This document shows positions 30,920-39,342 of a stretch of DNA of 44,837 nucleotides, in pieces; position 1 is the stretch's first letter; every line of letters begins with the position of its first letter. Below the pieces are notes generated by a model. The model searched no databases and was not told where the DNA came from. It saw nothing but the letters and a program-made list of their open reading frames with translations. The stretch lies in contig NZ_CADEFR010000026.1 of assembly GCF_902826655.1 (NCBI RefSeq), forward strand, positions 1-44,837, written 5' to 3'. The position numbers and the translations under genes were made by a program. This DNA comes from an uncultured Methylibium sp. (GTDB lineage Bacteria > Pseudomonadota > Gammaproteobacteria > Burkholderiales > Burkholderiaceae_C).

Positions 30920-31966
30920 CTCGTCGGCCAGGGCGCTGATCCAGCGCTCCTGGCGCGCCCGCGGCCGGTAGGCCGCGACGCGCCTGGCGATCTCGGCGAT
31001 GTGCTCGGGCGTCGTACCGCAGCAGCCGCCGGCGATGTTGAGGAAGCCTTCCTTCGCGAAGCCCTCGACCAGACCGCCGGTGATCGCCGGCGTCTCGTCG
31101 AAGCCGGTGTCGCTCATCGGGTTGGGCAGGCCGGCGTTGGGATAGCAGGAGATGAAGGTGTCGCCGGCGACCTTGGCCAGCTCCTCGATGTAGGGCCGCA
31201 TCAGTGCGGCGCCGAGCGCGCAGTTCAGGCCCACGGCGATGGGCTTCGCGTGACGGACCGAGTTCCAGAACGCGCCCACGGTCTGGCCGCTCAGGATGCG
31301 GCCCGAAGCGTCGGTCACGGTGCCGCTGATGATGACCGGCAGGCGTTCGCCGGTGGCCTCGAACAGCTCGTCGATCGCGAAGATCGCGGCCTTGGCGTTG
31401 AGCGTGTCGAAGATGGTCTCGACCAGGAACAGGTCGGCGCCACCTTCCAGCAGGCCCTCGGCCTGCTCGCGGTAGGCCGCGCGCAGCTCGTCGAAACTCA
31501 CGTTGCGCGCCGCGGGATCGTTGACGTCGGGGCTGATGCTGGCGGTGCGCGGCGTCGGCCCGAAGGCGCCCGCCACGAAGCGCGGCTTGTCGGGCGTGCT
31601 GAACTTGGTCGCCGCGGCGCGTGCCAGCCTGGCCGCGGCAACGTTCATCTCGCGCGCGACGGCCCCCAGGCCATAGTCGTCCTGGGCGATCGAGGTCGCG
31701 CCGAAGGTGTTGGTCTCGATCAGGTCGGCGCCGGCGGCGAGGTAGCCCTCGTGGATCTCGCTGATCACGTCGGGCCGCGTGAACTGCAGCAGCTCGTTGT
31801 TGCCCTTCAGGTCCTTGGCATGGTCCGCGAAGCGCGTGCCGCGGTAGTCGGCCTCGCCGAGCTTGTAGCGCTGGATCATCGTGCCCATCGCGCCGTCGAG
31901 GATCAGGATGCGCTGCTTCAGCAGCTCGGGCAGCAGCGCGGCGCGGGTGTAGGGCAGGGTCTTCAT
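30905..31966 (-). CDS. metH: Methionine synthase, N-terminal part (homocysteine S-methyltransferase domain)
   Basis: 353 residues forming the homocysteine-binding barrel only. It opens with [17 protein letters not shown]. The zinc-binding cysteines are present: GLNC (Cys 249) and [10 protein letters not shown] (Cys 315 and 316). Other MetH landmarks are [15 protein letters not shown] and [13 protein letters not shown]. It should transfer methyl from methylcobalamin on the partner protein (25480-28224) to homocysteine; the two together rebuild MetH. ATG 31966 overlaps the stop of the tandem AAA+ gene (ATGA), so its translation is coupled to that gene. No riboswitch is seen in front of it. A stand-alone homocysteine methyltransferase is possible but the nearby half MetH argues otherwise. 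Confidence 0.94.
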   Translation of the reverse strand: MKTLPYTRAALLPELLKQRILILDGAMGTMIQRYKLGEADYRGTRFADHAKDLKGNNELLQFTRPDVISEIHEGYLAAGADLIETNTFGATSIAQDDYGLGAVAREMNVAAARLARAAATKFSTPDKPRFVAGAFGPTPRTASISPDVNDPAARNVSFDELRAAYREQAEGLLEGGADLFLVETIFDTLNAKAAIFAIDELFEATGERLPVIISGTVTDASGRILSGQTVGAFWNSVRHAKPIAVGLNCALGAALMRPYIEELAKVAGDTFISCYPNAGLPNPMSDTGFDETPAITGGLVEGFAKEGFLNIAGGCCGTTPEHIAEIARRVAAYRPRARQERWISALADEAQAA

Positions 31967-34272
31967 GCCCCGGATTGTAGGAAGCCGATGCTGCGGCGGT
32001 CGCGCACGCCGGGCTTGACCCTGTGCTCGGCCTCCAGCTGCGACAGGAAGGCATCGGGCTCGAAGGGGGCGCCCAGGATCTCGACCTGGCGCTGCACGGC
32101 CGCGAAGTCGCCCGGCGTCAGCAGGTCCAGCTGCGCGAGGCGCCCGCGCTGCTCGTCCGTCAGCGCGCTCGCATCGCCCCCCAGCGCCTCGGCGACGAAC
32201 ATGCGCTCGCGCTGCGGCGGCTCCAGCGGCTTGAAGCGGATCTTGAACGAGAAGCGCCGCAGCGCCGCCTCGTCCAGCTCCTCGAACAGGTTGGTGGTGC
32301 AGACGAACACGCCGCCGAAGCGCTCCATGCCCTGCAGCATCTCGTTGACCTCGGTCACCTCGTAGCTGCGCTCGGCGCGCAGCCGGCTGCGCAGGAAGCT
32401 GTCGGCCTCGTCGAGCAGCAGCACCGCGCCTTCGCGCTCGGCTTCGTCGAACATGCGCGCGAGGTTCTGCTCGGTCTCGCCGACGTACTTGCTGACGAGG
32501 TCGGAGGCGCGCTTGATGGCCAGCGGCTTGCCCAGCTCGGCGGCGATGTGCTCGGCCAGCGCCGTCTTGCCGGTGCCCGGCGGCCCGTAGAGACACAAGG
32601 TGCCGCAGCCGCGGCGCTTGAGCGCCTCGACGATGCGCGGCACCTCGAAGCGCGTGTCGACGTTCAGCAGCCCCAGGTCGTAGTGCGTGACCACCGGCCG
32701 CGTCGCGCCGTCGCGCGGGCGCAGGCCCAGGGCCTTGTCGGCATTGCCGAGCTGGCGCTCGATCAGCGTCTGGGACGGCGCGTCGTCGGCGCAGGCCAGC
32801 CGGGCGAAGCGCACCGCGGTGCGGATCTGCGCCGGCGTCAGCCCGGCCCGGCCGGCGAGCCTGGCGACGAACTCGGGCGCCGCGTCCACGCCGGCCAGCG
32901 CGCGCTGCACGATGGCCTCGCGCGCGCCGGGCGGCGGCGAGTTCAATTCCAGGTGGTACTGGAAGCGCCGCCGGAAGGCCGGGTCGATCTGCTCGATGCG
33001 GTTGGTGACCCAGACCACCGGCACCGGGTTCGTTTCCAGGATCTGGTTGACCCAGGCCTTGCCGCCCACCGAGTTGGGCGTGCCGCTGTCGCTCAGCTCC
33101 ATGCGCGCCATCAGCTGCGCGGTGTCGCTGGACAGCGGCGGGAACACGTCCTCGACCTCGTCGAACAGCAGCGCGACCCTGGGGCTGCCCTTCAGGAAGA
33201 CCTGGCTCAGTTGCAGCGAGCGGTAGCGGTCGCGGCCCGACAGCGAATGGCCGTCGCGGTCGGCCGACTCGACCTCGTACAGCTCGAGCCCCGCCGCCTG
33301 CGCCGCCACCTTGGCCAGCTCGGTCTTGCCGGTGCCGGGCGGGCCGTAGAGCAGCACGTTGACGCCGGGCTCCTTGCGCGCGACCGCGTTCTTCAGCAGC
33401 GCGACCAGCACCTTCGCGTCCTCGGCGACGAACTCGAAGTCGGCCAGGCCCAGCTCGGTCGGCAGCGCCGGCTTGGTGAAGACGGCCATCAGGTCGCTGG
33501 CACCGGCGTACTCGCGCATCAGCACCGGCGGCAGCTGCTCGCTGACCTTCATCAGGTCGGCCAGGTCGGTGATGTTGTGTTCGGAGATCAGGTTCTCGAC
33601 CATGCCGATGCGCTCGAGCCGCGAGCCGGCGCGCAGCGCTTCGGCCACCTCGCGCTGGTCGACGCCCGCCACCTCGGCGATCGCGGCGTAGGCCTCCTGG
33701 GCCGACGAGACCTTGAACTCGACCAGCAGGCCGCGCAGGTCGCGCTGATAGCGGGCGAGCGTGCCGTACAGCAGCAGCGCGCGCTCGGCCGGGTTGAGCT
33801 GCAGCAGCCCGGCCAGCGCGTCGATGTTCTTCTGCACCAGCGTCGATTCCTTCTTGACGCTGCGCTGCAGCCACTCGCAGGTGGCGCCCAGCACCGCCAG
33901 CAGGTCCTTGGGCGCGTCCTTCAGGTACTCGTCGATGTAGAAGAACAGCGTGCCTTCCTCATAGGGCCCGCGCCAGGCACCGAAGCGCGCCACGAAGGCC
34001 GCGTCGCCCAGCGCGTCGTGGCCGTTCCAGGCCTCGTGCTGGCGCACCCGCGTGGCGAGGTAGTCGCGCAGCCGCCGCAGCACGCTGGGCGGCCAGACCA
34101 GGTGGCGGCCGGTGAGCGACAGCAGCGCATTCCAGTCGCGCCGCAGGTTGAAGCGCCCCAGGTGGCGCAGCGCCAGCGTCAGCACGAACTGCGAGCACAG
34201 CCGGTCCAGCACCGGCGCTTCGGCGAGGCCGGGGGACAGCAGGGGACGCGACTCGGCAGGACTCCTCGCCAT
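31963..34272 (-). CDS. Tandem AAA+ ATPase of unknown function
   Basis: 769 residues. Residues 1-275 are a helical domain I do not recognise. The first AAA+ module has Walker A GPPGTGKT near 310-317, Walker [13 protein letters not shown] near 366-377 and an arginine-finger region [14 protein letters not shown] near 424-437. The second has Walker A GPPGTGKT near 563-570, Walker [13 protein letters not shown] near 616-627 and [17 protein letters not shown] near 661-677. Both look active. The FRRRF and LRRFSFK ends and overall style recall the SpoVK/Cdc48-like AAA group. No signal or membrane segment. It overlaps the metH N-terminal gene by four bases. No known role; chaperone, remodelling or B12-enzyme loading are only guesses. 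Confidence 0.9.
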   Translation of the reverse strand: MARSPAESRPLLSPGLAEAPVLDRLCSQFVLTLALRHLGRFNLRRDWNALLSLTGRHLVWPPSVLRRLRDYLATRVRQHEAWNGHDALGDAAFVARFGAWRGPYEEGTLFFYIDEYLKDAPKDLLAVLGATCEWLQRSVKKESTLVQKNIDALAGLLQLNPAERALLLYGTLARYQRDLRGLLVEFKVSSAQEAYAAIAEVAGVDQREVAEALRAGSRLERIGMVENLISEHNITDLADLMKVSEQLPPVLMREYAGASDLMAVFTKPALPTELGLADFEFVAEDAKVLVALLKNAVARKEPGVNVLLYGPPGTGKTELAKVAAQAAGLELYEVESADRDGHSLSGRDRYRSLQLSQVFLKGSPRVALLFDEVEDVFPPLSSDTAQLMARMELSDSGTPNSVGGKAWVNQILETNPVPVVWVTNRIEQIDPAFRRRFQYHLELNSPPPGAREAIVQRALAGVDAAPEFVARLAGRAGLTPAQIRTAVRFARLACADDAPSQTLIERQLGNADKALGLRPRDGATRPVVTHYDLGLLNVDTRFEVPRIVEALKRRGCGTLCLYGPPGTGKTALAEHIAAELGKPLAIKRASDLVSKYVGETEQNLARMFDEAEREGAVLLLDEADSFLRSRLRAERSYEVTEVNEMLQGMERFGGVFVCTTNLFEELDEAALRRFSFKIRFKPLEPPQRERMFVAEALGGDASALTDEQRGRLAQLDLLTPGDFAAVQRQVEILGAPFEPDAFLSQLEAEHRVKPGVRDRRSIGFLQSGA

Positions 34273-34387
34273 GGATCGGCTTCCGGCTGGGATCAGGGTG
34301 ACGATTCATCTTGACCCAGGCCAGCCGTCGCGGCAAGCCCTGCCGGCGAGAGGTGGTATCCGCACGAATCTCCGGGACAAGCCCGGA

Positions 34388-34403
34388 GCCGCTCAGTGCA
34401 GTG
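34388..34403. repeat. 16-bp direct repeat, copy 1
   Basis: GCCGCTCAGTGCAGTG, identical to the sequence at 34504-34519, which includes the stop of the DUF3567 gene. This copy lies in the non-coding gap, next to the hairpin CTCCGGG-ACAAG-CCCGGAG on its left. It looks like a duplicated gene end. The surrounding gap (34273-34508) holds no gene I can support. Confidence 0.6.
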
Positions 34404-34503
34404 CCCTCGCGACTGGACGATCGGATGCCGCCGCCGTGGCGTCGTGCGACGCTGCACTTCGCCGGGCTTCGATCCCCGGGCGGGCCCGGGGCCCCTCTGC
34501 GCG

Positions 34504-34519
34504 GCCGCTCAGTGCAGTG
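34504..34519. repeat. 16-bp direct repeat, copy 2 (3' end of DUF3567 gene)
   Basis: Second copy of GCCGCTCAGTGCAGTG. On the minus strand it encodes the last residues and the stop of the DUF3567 gene, and is followed by the hairpin CCCCGGG-CCCG-CCCGGGG (34476-34493). Confidence 0.6.
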
Positions 34520-34784
34520 TCAACGGCTGCTGCATCAGCGCGGCGTAGCGGCCGACGTAGGCGTCGATCTCTTCCTCGGAGGGCGAGGTCTCGATCAGCG
34601 CGTCGACGCCCTCGCGGAAGCTGGCCGCGAGCGCGCCTTCGATGAAGATCTCCTTGCGGGCGAACTTGTCGACGATCTCGTAGCCGCCGCGGGTCAGCGG
34701 CGGCGTGTCGGCGCGTCCGGTCTCGCCGGTCGCGACCTCGAACTGCACGACCGCGAAGTTCGCGGAGTTGTAGAGCATCTGCAT
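34509..34784 (-). CDS. DUF3567 family protein
   Basis: 91 residues, small and soluble. It matches the Burkholderiales DUF3567 pattern end to end: MQMLYNSANFAVVQFEVATG, then GGYEIVDKFARKEIFIEGA, then EEIDAYVGRYAALMQQPL ending in LH. Length and both termini fit the family exactly. A clear AAGGGGA site precedes ATG 34784. Function unknown. It stands alone between the DUF3108 gene and the AAA+ gene; GC-rich hairpins follow its stop. Confidence 0.92.
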   Translation of the reverse strand: MQMLYNSANFAVVQFEVATGETGRADTPPLTRGGYEIVDKFARKEIFIEGALAASFREGVDALIETSPSEEEIDAYVGRYAALMQQPLTLH

Positions 34785-34809
34785 GGTTTCCCCTTCGAAG
34801 CCCAGTTGA

Positions 34810-34838
34810 GGGCCGGCTTGCAGGTTTCAAGCCAGCCC
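34810..34838 (-). terminator. Stem-loop between DUF3108 and DUF3567 genes
   Basis: On the minus strand GGGCTGGCTTG pairs with CAAGCCGGCCC around a seven-base loop. The only non-Watson-Crick pair is a G-U in the minus-strand RNA (it would be a C-A mismatch in plus-strand RNA), so it was probably selected as leftward RNA. No T-run; terminator or processing site. Confidence 0.5.
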
Positions 34839-34863
34839 GTCCCGGGCACCCAGGGCGTTCGAC

Positions 34864-35973
34864 TCACTTCATGCGCAGCAGTTCGAGCGGCTCGCCCTTG
34901 CCGTCAGTCAGCACCACCTTCACCGGCAGGTGCTGGCGCGCCGGGTCGAGCCAGAACTCGGCCCGCGTGTCCTGCGGGTTCTCGGGTTCGCGCAGGAAGC
35001 GCAGCGCCGCCACGCGGCCGTCGGGCGTGTCGATGGCCTGCGGCCCCTCGAAGCGCAGCGACCACTGGTGCGAGTCGCCGCGCGCGCCGACCACCTCGAT
35101 GCGCAGGTGCTCGCCGGCCGCCGGCGGCTTGCTCCAGGCGTTGACGATCGCCGCCAGCTGCAGCATCACGCTCAGGCGGTCCTGCACCCCGGGCGACAGC
35201 GGCAGCTCGGGGTTCTGGCCCGAGAAGCTGATGCGGCCGCTGGCGCGCTCGAAGTTGGCGGCCTGCTCGCCGCGCTTCAGGCGGCGGTCGGTGTAGCGCT
35301 CGGGCGCCAGGCCCGCCGCGTCGAAGCCGCCGCGGCTGGTCTGCGTGATGAGGGTGCCGATCAGCGGCAGACGGCCTTCGAGCTTGAGGCTGTAGCCGCC
35401 CTTCTCGGGCCGCCAGTCCAGCTCGCCGGTGCCGGCCAGCGCGCCGCGGCTGAGGCGGTAGCTGACCTGGGCCGCCGCGGGAATGCGCGTGCGGTAGATC
35501 GGCGGCGGCACTCCGGCGGCGGCCGGGGCGGCCGTCGCGGCGGCCGCAAGCAGGATGAGCGGCGGCTCGGTCTCGGCGGGCAGCGTGGCGGGTGTCGGTG
35601 CGGCAGGCTCGGCGGGCACTGCGGGCGTCGGTGCGGCGTCGCTCGGCATGGCCGGAGTCTCGGTCGGGGGCAGCGCCGGCAGCGGTCGTGGTGCCACACG
35701 GGGCCTGGGCGGTGCGACAGGCGGCGGCTCGACCGCTGCCGGCTCGCTGCGCTCGGGCTCGGCAGCTGTCTGCGTCATAGCGACGGTCTCGGGCCGCAGC
35801 GCGGCCAGCATCACCGCCGCCGGCGGCCGGGTGGCGGCCGCGGGAGGCGCTGCGCGCGCCACGCCGTCGATCACCCAGCCGTGCAGCAGCGCCACCACGG
35901 CAGCCAGCGCCAGCAGCGCGAGACCGGCGCGACGCCGCAGCGGCGCGGGTGCGAGGGGAGAACGCGGGGTCAT
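34864..35973 (-). CDS. DUF3108 domain protein with membrane anchor
   Basis: 369 residues. An N-terminal membrane segment (LALLALAAVVALLHGWVIDG, about 18-37) is followed by about 130 residues of Pro/Ala-rich linker (PPPVAPPRPRVAPRPLPALP and similar). A periplasmic DUF3108 domain follows from about residue 165: YRLSRGALAGTGELDWRPEK, SRGGFDAAGLAPERYTDRR, ISFSGQNPELPLSPGVQDRL and a last strand ending LELLRMK. The layout resembles TonB-like envelope proteins with a rigid spacer. Function unknown. The start is ATG 35973; the frame extends upstream, but that part lies over the divergent promoter region. Confidence 0.88.
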   Translation of the reverse strand: MTPRSPLAPAPLRRRAGLALLALAAVVALLHGWVIDGVARAAPPAAATRPPAAVMLAALRPETVAMTQTAAEPERSEPAAVEPPPVAPPRPRVAPRPLPALPPTETPAMPSDAAPTPAVPAEPAAPTPATLPAETEPPLILLAAAATAAPAAAGVPPPIYRTRIPAAAQVSYRLSRGALAGTGELDWRPEKGGYSLKLEGRLPLIGTLITQTSRGGFDAAGLAPERYTDRRLKRGEQAANFERASGRISFSGQNPELPLSPGVQDRLSVMLQLAAIVNAWSKPPAAGEHLRIEVVGARGDSHQWSLRFEGPQAIDTPDGRVAALRFLREPENPQDTRAEFWLDPARQHLPVKVVLTDGKGEPLELLRMK

Positions 35974-35999
35974 GGGGGCAAATCTACAATCCTGGCCTC

Positions 36000-36017
36000 G
36001 ATTCACTGTAGCGAATC
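36000..36017. promoter_or_regulatory. 18-bp imperfect palindrome between divergent DUF3108 and FAH genes
   Basis: GATTCACTGTAGCGAATC, with GATTC/GAATC arms and CT/AG inside. It lies in the 82-base gap between two divergent genes, so it could be an operator for either. No regulator known. Confidence 0.35.
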
Positions 36018-36055
36018 CCCGCCGCGCGGACCGCGCGCTGCGGCAAGCCCCCACC

Positions 36056-37042
36056 ATGAAACTCGCCACCTACAAGGATGGCTCGCGCGACGGCCAGCTG
36101 GTCGTCGTCTCGCGCGACCTGTCCACCGCGCACCATGCCACCGGCATCGCGACCCGCCTGCAACAGGCGCTGGACGACTGGAACTTCGTCGCGCCGCAGC
36201 TCCAGGACCTGTACGAGACGCTCAACGGCGGCAAGGCACGCCATGCCTTCCCCTTCGACCCCGCGATGTGCATGGCGCCGCTGCCGCGCGCCTGCCAGTG
36301 GGCCGACGGCTCGGCCTACATCAACCACGTCGAGCTGGTGCGCAAGGCGCGCAACGCCGAGGTGCCCGAAAGCTTCTACACCGACCCGCTGATGTACCAG
36401 GGCGGCAGCGACGACTTCCTGGGCCCGCGCGACACGGCGTCCTTCCTGTCGGAAGACTGGGGCATCGACTTCGAGGCCGAGGTCGCGGTCGTCACCGGCG
36501 ACGTCGCGATGGGCGTGACGCCCGAGGCCGCGATCGACGCGATCCGCCTCGTGATGCTGGCCAACGACTGGAGCCTGCGCAACCTGATCCCGGCCGAGCT
36601 GGCCAAGGGCTTCGGCTTCCTCCAGAGCAAGCCGGCCACCGCCTTCAGCCCGGTCGCGGTGACGCCCGACGAGCTGGGCGGCGCCTGGAAAGGCGGGCGC
36701 CTGCACCTGAGCCTGGAGTCGGTGTGGAACGGCCGGCGTGTCGGCCTGTGCGAGGCCGGCCCCGAGATGACCTTCCACTTCGGCCAGCTGATCGCGCACG
36801 TCGGCAAGACGCGCAACCTGCGCGCCGGGAGCATCGTCGGAAGCGGCACCGTCAGCAACAAGGACTGGACCCACGGCTACAGCTGCATCGCCGAGAAGCG
36901 CGCGATCGAGACCATCGAGGGCGGCAGCCCGCAGACCGCCTTCATGAAGGCCGGCGACAGCATCCGCATCGACATGAAGGGTGCCGACGGCCAGAGCGTG
37001 TTCGGCGCGATCGAGCAGACCGTGGCCGTGCACGCCCGCTGA
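36056..37042 (+). CDS. Fumarylacetoacetate hydrolase family protein
   Basis: 328 residues. The FAH fold spans about 90-325. Metal-site region DWGIDFEAEVAVVTGDVAMG, then VMLANDWSLRNLIPAELAKG, FLQSKPATAFSPVAVTPDEL, and the end FHFGQLIAHVGKTRNLRAGS and GSGTVSNKDWTHGYSC. The N-terminal 85 residues (MKLATYKDGSRDGQLVVVSR) match the longer bacterial fumarylacetoacetase-like subgroup found with aromatic catabolism. It hydrolyses a C-C bond of a diketo acid or is a related decarboxylase/isomerase; no other aromatic genes are nearby. ATG 36056. Confidence 0.93.
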   Translation: MKLATYKDGSRDGQLVVVSRDLSTAHHATGIATRLQQALDDWNFVAPQLQDLYETLNGGKARHAFPFDPAMCMAPLPRACQWADGSAYINHVELVRKARNAEVPESFYTDPLMYQGGSDDFLGPRDTASFLSEDWGIDFEAEVAVVTGDVAMGVTPEAAIDAIRLVMLANDWSLRNLIPAELAKGFGFLQSKPATAFSPVAVTPDELGGAWKGGRLHLSLESVWNGRRVGLCEAGPEMTFHFGQLIAHVGKTRNLRAGSIVGSGTVSNKDWTHGYSCIAEKRAIETIEGGSPQTAFMKAGDSIRIDMKGADGQSVFGAIEQTVAVHAR

Positions 37043-37049
37043 GCCCGCG

Positions 37050-37538
37050 GTGAGCGAGTTCCCGCGCACGCTCAAGATCGCCACCGTCTGGCTGCTGGTC
37101 GGCATCGCCGTCTTCCTGGGGTTCCGCACGCTCGAGGCGCAGCAGCAGAAGTCGCGCTTCTCGCACGACGGCGGCACGATCGAGATCCGCCGCGGCCCCG
37201 ACGGGCACTACCACTGGCCGGCGCGCCTGAACGGCCGCAACGTCGACTTCCTGGTCGACACCGGCGCGACGACGACCGCGATCTCGACGGCGCTGGCGCG
37301 CGAGCTCGGGCTCGAGGCGATCGGCAGCGTGCAGTCCAGCACCGCCGGCGGCGTGGTGCGCGGCGAGGTGGCGCGCGCCGACCTCGTGCTGGACGGCGGC
37401 GTGCGCGTCGAGCGCCTGCCGCTGGTCGTGCTGCCGGCGCTCGGCGACAACCCCCTGCTCGGCATGGACGTGCTGGGCAAGCTGCGCTGGCAGCAGCAGG
37501 GCGGGGTCTTGCGCATCGAGCCGGCCACCGGACGCTGA
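37050..37538 (+). CDS. Retropepsin-like aspartic protease (TIGR02281 type)
   Basis: 162 residues from GTG 37050, seven bases after the FAH stop. One N-terminal membrane segment (IATVWLLVGIAVFLGF) anchors a periplasmic domain. The active-site signature FLVDTGATTTAIS stands near residue 69, then VVRGEVARADLVLDGGVRVE and NPLLGMDVLGKLRW, the pattern of single-Asp clan AA proteases that work as dimers. Substrate unknown. The start could lie a few codons away, since no ribosome site is clear; coupling to the FAH gene is likely. Confidence 0.88.
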   Translation: MSEFPRTLKIATVWLLVGIAVFLGFRTLEAQQQKSRFSHDGGTIEIRRGPDGHYHWPARLNGRNVDFLVDTGATTTAISTALARELGLEAIGSVQSSTAGGVVRGEVARADLVLDGGVRVERLPLVVLPALGDNPLLGMDVLGKLRWQQQGGVLRIEPATGR

Positions 37539-37560
37539 GCCGGCGTAAGCTGGTGCGGCC

Positions 37561-38526
37561 ATGGGTCGCCGCCTGATCTCGTCGTTCATCCGCAGCCTGC
37601 TGCTCGCAGCGCTGCCCCTGCTGGCCGCGCCCTTGCGCGCGGCCGAGGCGGACTGCCCGCCGGTCGCCACGCTGCCGACCGCGCAGGACCTGGCCGCGGC
37701 CCGCGCCGCCGCCCGAGACCGCGGCTTCCTGTGGCGCGTCGAGCGCGACGGCCGGCGCTCCTGGCTCTACGGCACGGTGCACGTCGCGCGCCTGGCCTGG
37801 GCCCTGCCCGGGCCGCGGCTCGCGGCGGCGCTGAGCGAAGCGCGCGTCGTCGCGCTCGAGATCGACCTGACCGATCCCGCCCTGCACCAGCAACTCCGCG
37901 AACCCCCGCCGGTCCGCGAGCCGGCGCTGCCCGCGCCGCTGCGGCGGCGGCTGGCGCAGCGCCTCGCCGCCGAATGCCTGCCGGCCGGCGCGCTGGACGG
38001 CATGCCGGCGATGCTGCAGGCGGCCACGCTGGGCGCGCTGGCGGGCCGGCGCGACGGCCTCGATCCGGCCTACGCGATCGACGCGATGCTGGCCGCGTTC
38101 GGCCACGCGGCCGGCAAGCGCGTCGTCGCGCTCGAGAACCTGGACCTGCAGCTCACGGCGCTGAAGGGCGACGGGCCGGACGGCGTCGAGCGCTTCGTCG
38201 AACAGACGCTGGACGAACTGGACAGCGGCCGGGCGCGCCCGATGCTGCGGCGCGTCGCGCAGGTCTGGGCCGACGGCGACCTGGCCGCGCTGGAAAGCTA
38301 TCCGCAGTGGTGCGAGTGCATGGGCAGCGAGGCCGATCGGGAACTGATGCGCCGGCTGCTCGACGAACGCAACCTCGCGATGGTCGAGCGCATCGACGCC
38401 CTGCACCGCGAGTCCGGCCCGATCCTGGTCGGCGTGGGCAGCCTGCACTTCATCGGACCCCAAGGATTGCCGGCTTTGCTGGGCGCGCGCGGCTACCGGG
38501 TGGAACGCGTCACGTTCGCCCCGTGA
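37561..38526 (+). CDS. TraB/GumN family protein
   Basis: 321 residues. A signal peptide (SLLLAALPLLAAPLRAAEAD) predicts a periplasmic location. The two conserved histidine motifs of the TraB/GumN/Tiki superfamily are present: LYGTVHVAR near residue 73 and VGVGSLHFIGPQGLPALL near 290, with GARGYRVERV after it. A late Cys pair lies at WCECMG. Family members are thought to be metal-dependent proteases; bacterial members are mostly untested. It starts 22 bases after the protease gene in the same direction and may share its message. Confidence 0.92.
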   Translation: MGRRLISSFIRSLLLAALPLLAAPLRAAEADCPPVATLPTAQDLAAARAAARDRGFLWRVERDGRRSWLYGTVHVARLAWALPGPRLAAALSEARVVALEIDLTDPALHQQLREPPPVREPALPAPLRRRLAQRLAAECLPAGALDGMPAMLQAATLGALAGRRDGLDPAYAIDAMLAAFGHAAGKRVVALENLDLQLTALKGDGPDGVERFVEQTLDELDSGRARPMLRRVAQVWADGDLAALESYPQWCECMGSEADRELMRRLLDERNLAMVERIDALHRESGPILVGVGSLHFIGPQGLPALLGARGYRVERVTFAP

Positions 38527-38620
38527 ACGGCGTAACCGCCGCCCACAAGCGGCACGCCCCGCCGCACAATGGCTCCGCTCTCTGTCATCGCCCTTCCATA
38601 AAAGCAACGAGGAGACTCCC

Positions 38621-39316
38621 ATGACCGCCAGCGCGCCCGACTTCGCGAAGATGGTTCCCGGCTTCGACTTCCTGCAAGGCCTGGTCAAGAACGCCGGGTC
38701 GGTGCTGCCCAACATCGGCCAGTGGGTCGCGCCGACGCTCAACCCCGAGGAGCTGGAGAAGCGCATCGAGGAACTGCGCACCGTGCAGTTCTGGCTGGAG
38801 CAGAACGCGCGCATGCTGGGCGCGACGATCCAGGCGCTCGAGGTGCAGCGCATGACGCTGTCGACGCTGAAGACGATGAACGTGCAGGTCGCCGACCTGC
38901 GCGAGTCGCTGCGCATCAAGATGCCCGACGAAGTGGCCGCCGCACCCGCGCCCGCGACGCCCGCCCCCGCGAAGAAGCAGGCCGCGGCGCGCAGCGCGAA
39001 GTCCAAGGCCGCCGCGCTGCCGCCGCCCGGCGTCGTCGACCCGACGCAGTGGTGGGGCGCGCTCACCAAGCAGTTCACGCAGCTCGCCGCGACGGCCATG
39101 AAGGACGCCGCCTCCGACTCGGCCAGGCAGCTGGCCGGCAACCTGGTCAAGCAGAGCTTCAACGCCGCCGAGCAGACCATCAAGGTCGGCATGGCCCCGG
39201 CCCGCAAGGCCGCCGAGGTGGCCGGCGGCGTCGTCAACAACGTGGCGCGCTCCGCGGCCCAGGCCAAGGCCGCCCGCAAGGGCACGCCGGCCAAGCGAGT
39301 CACCCGCCGCCGCTGA
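38621..39316 (+). CDS. phaM: PhaM-type polyhydroxyalkanoate granule regulatory protein
   Basis: 231 residues. The conserved PhaM N-terminus covers about 1-105: FDFLQGLVKNAGSVLPNIGQ, WVAPTLNPEELEKRIEELRT and VQFWLEQNARMLGATIQALE. An Ala/Pro/Lys-rich linker follows, then VVDPTQWWGALTKQFTQLAA. The tail ends AARKGTPAKRVTRRR, strongly basic as in PhaM, which binds DNA and activates PHA synthase while placing granules on the nucleoid. A strong GAGGAG site precedes ATG 38621. It indicates a PHA-storing organism. The synthase genes are not in this window. Confidence 0.92.
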   Translation: MTASAPDFAKMVPGFDFLQGLVKNAGSVLPNIGQWVAPTLNPEELEKRIEELRTVQFWLEQNARMLGATIQALEVQRMTLSTLKTMNVQVADLRESLRIKMPDEVAAAPAPATPAPAKKQAAARSAKSKAAALPPPGVVDPTQWWGALTKQFTQLAATAMKDAASDSARQLAGNLVKQSFNAAEQTIKVGMAPARKAAEVAGGVVNNVARSAAQAKAARKGTPAKRVTRRR

Positions 39317-39342
39317 AGAAGGCGGCCAGAAGCTTCCCTTCC

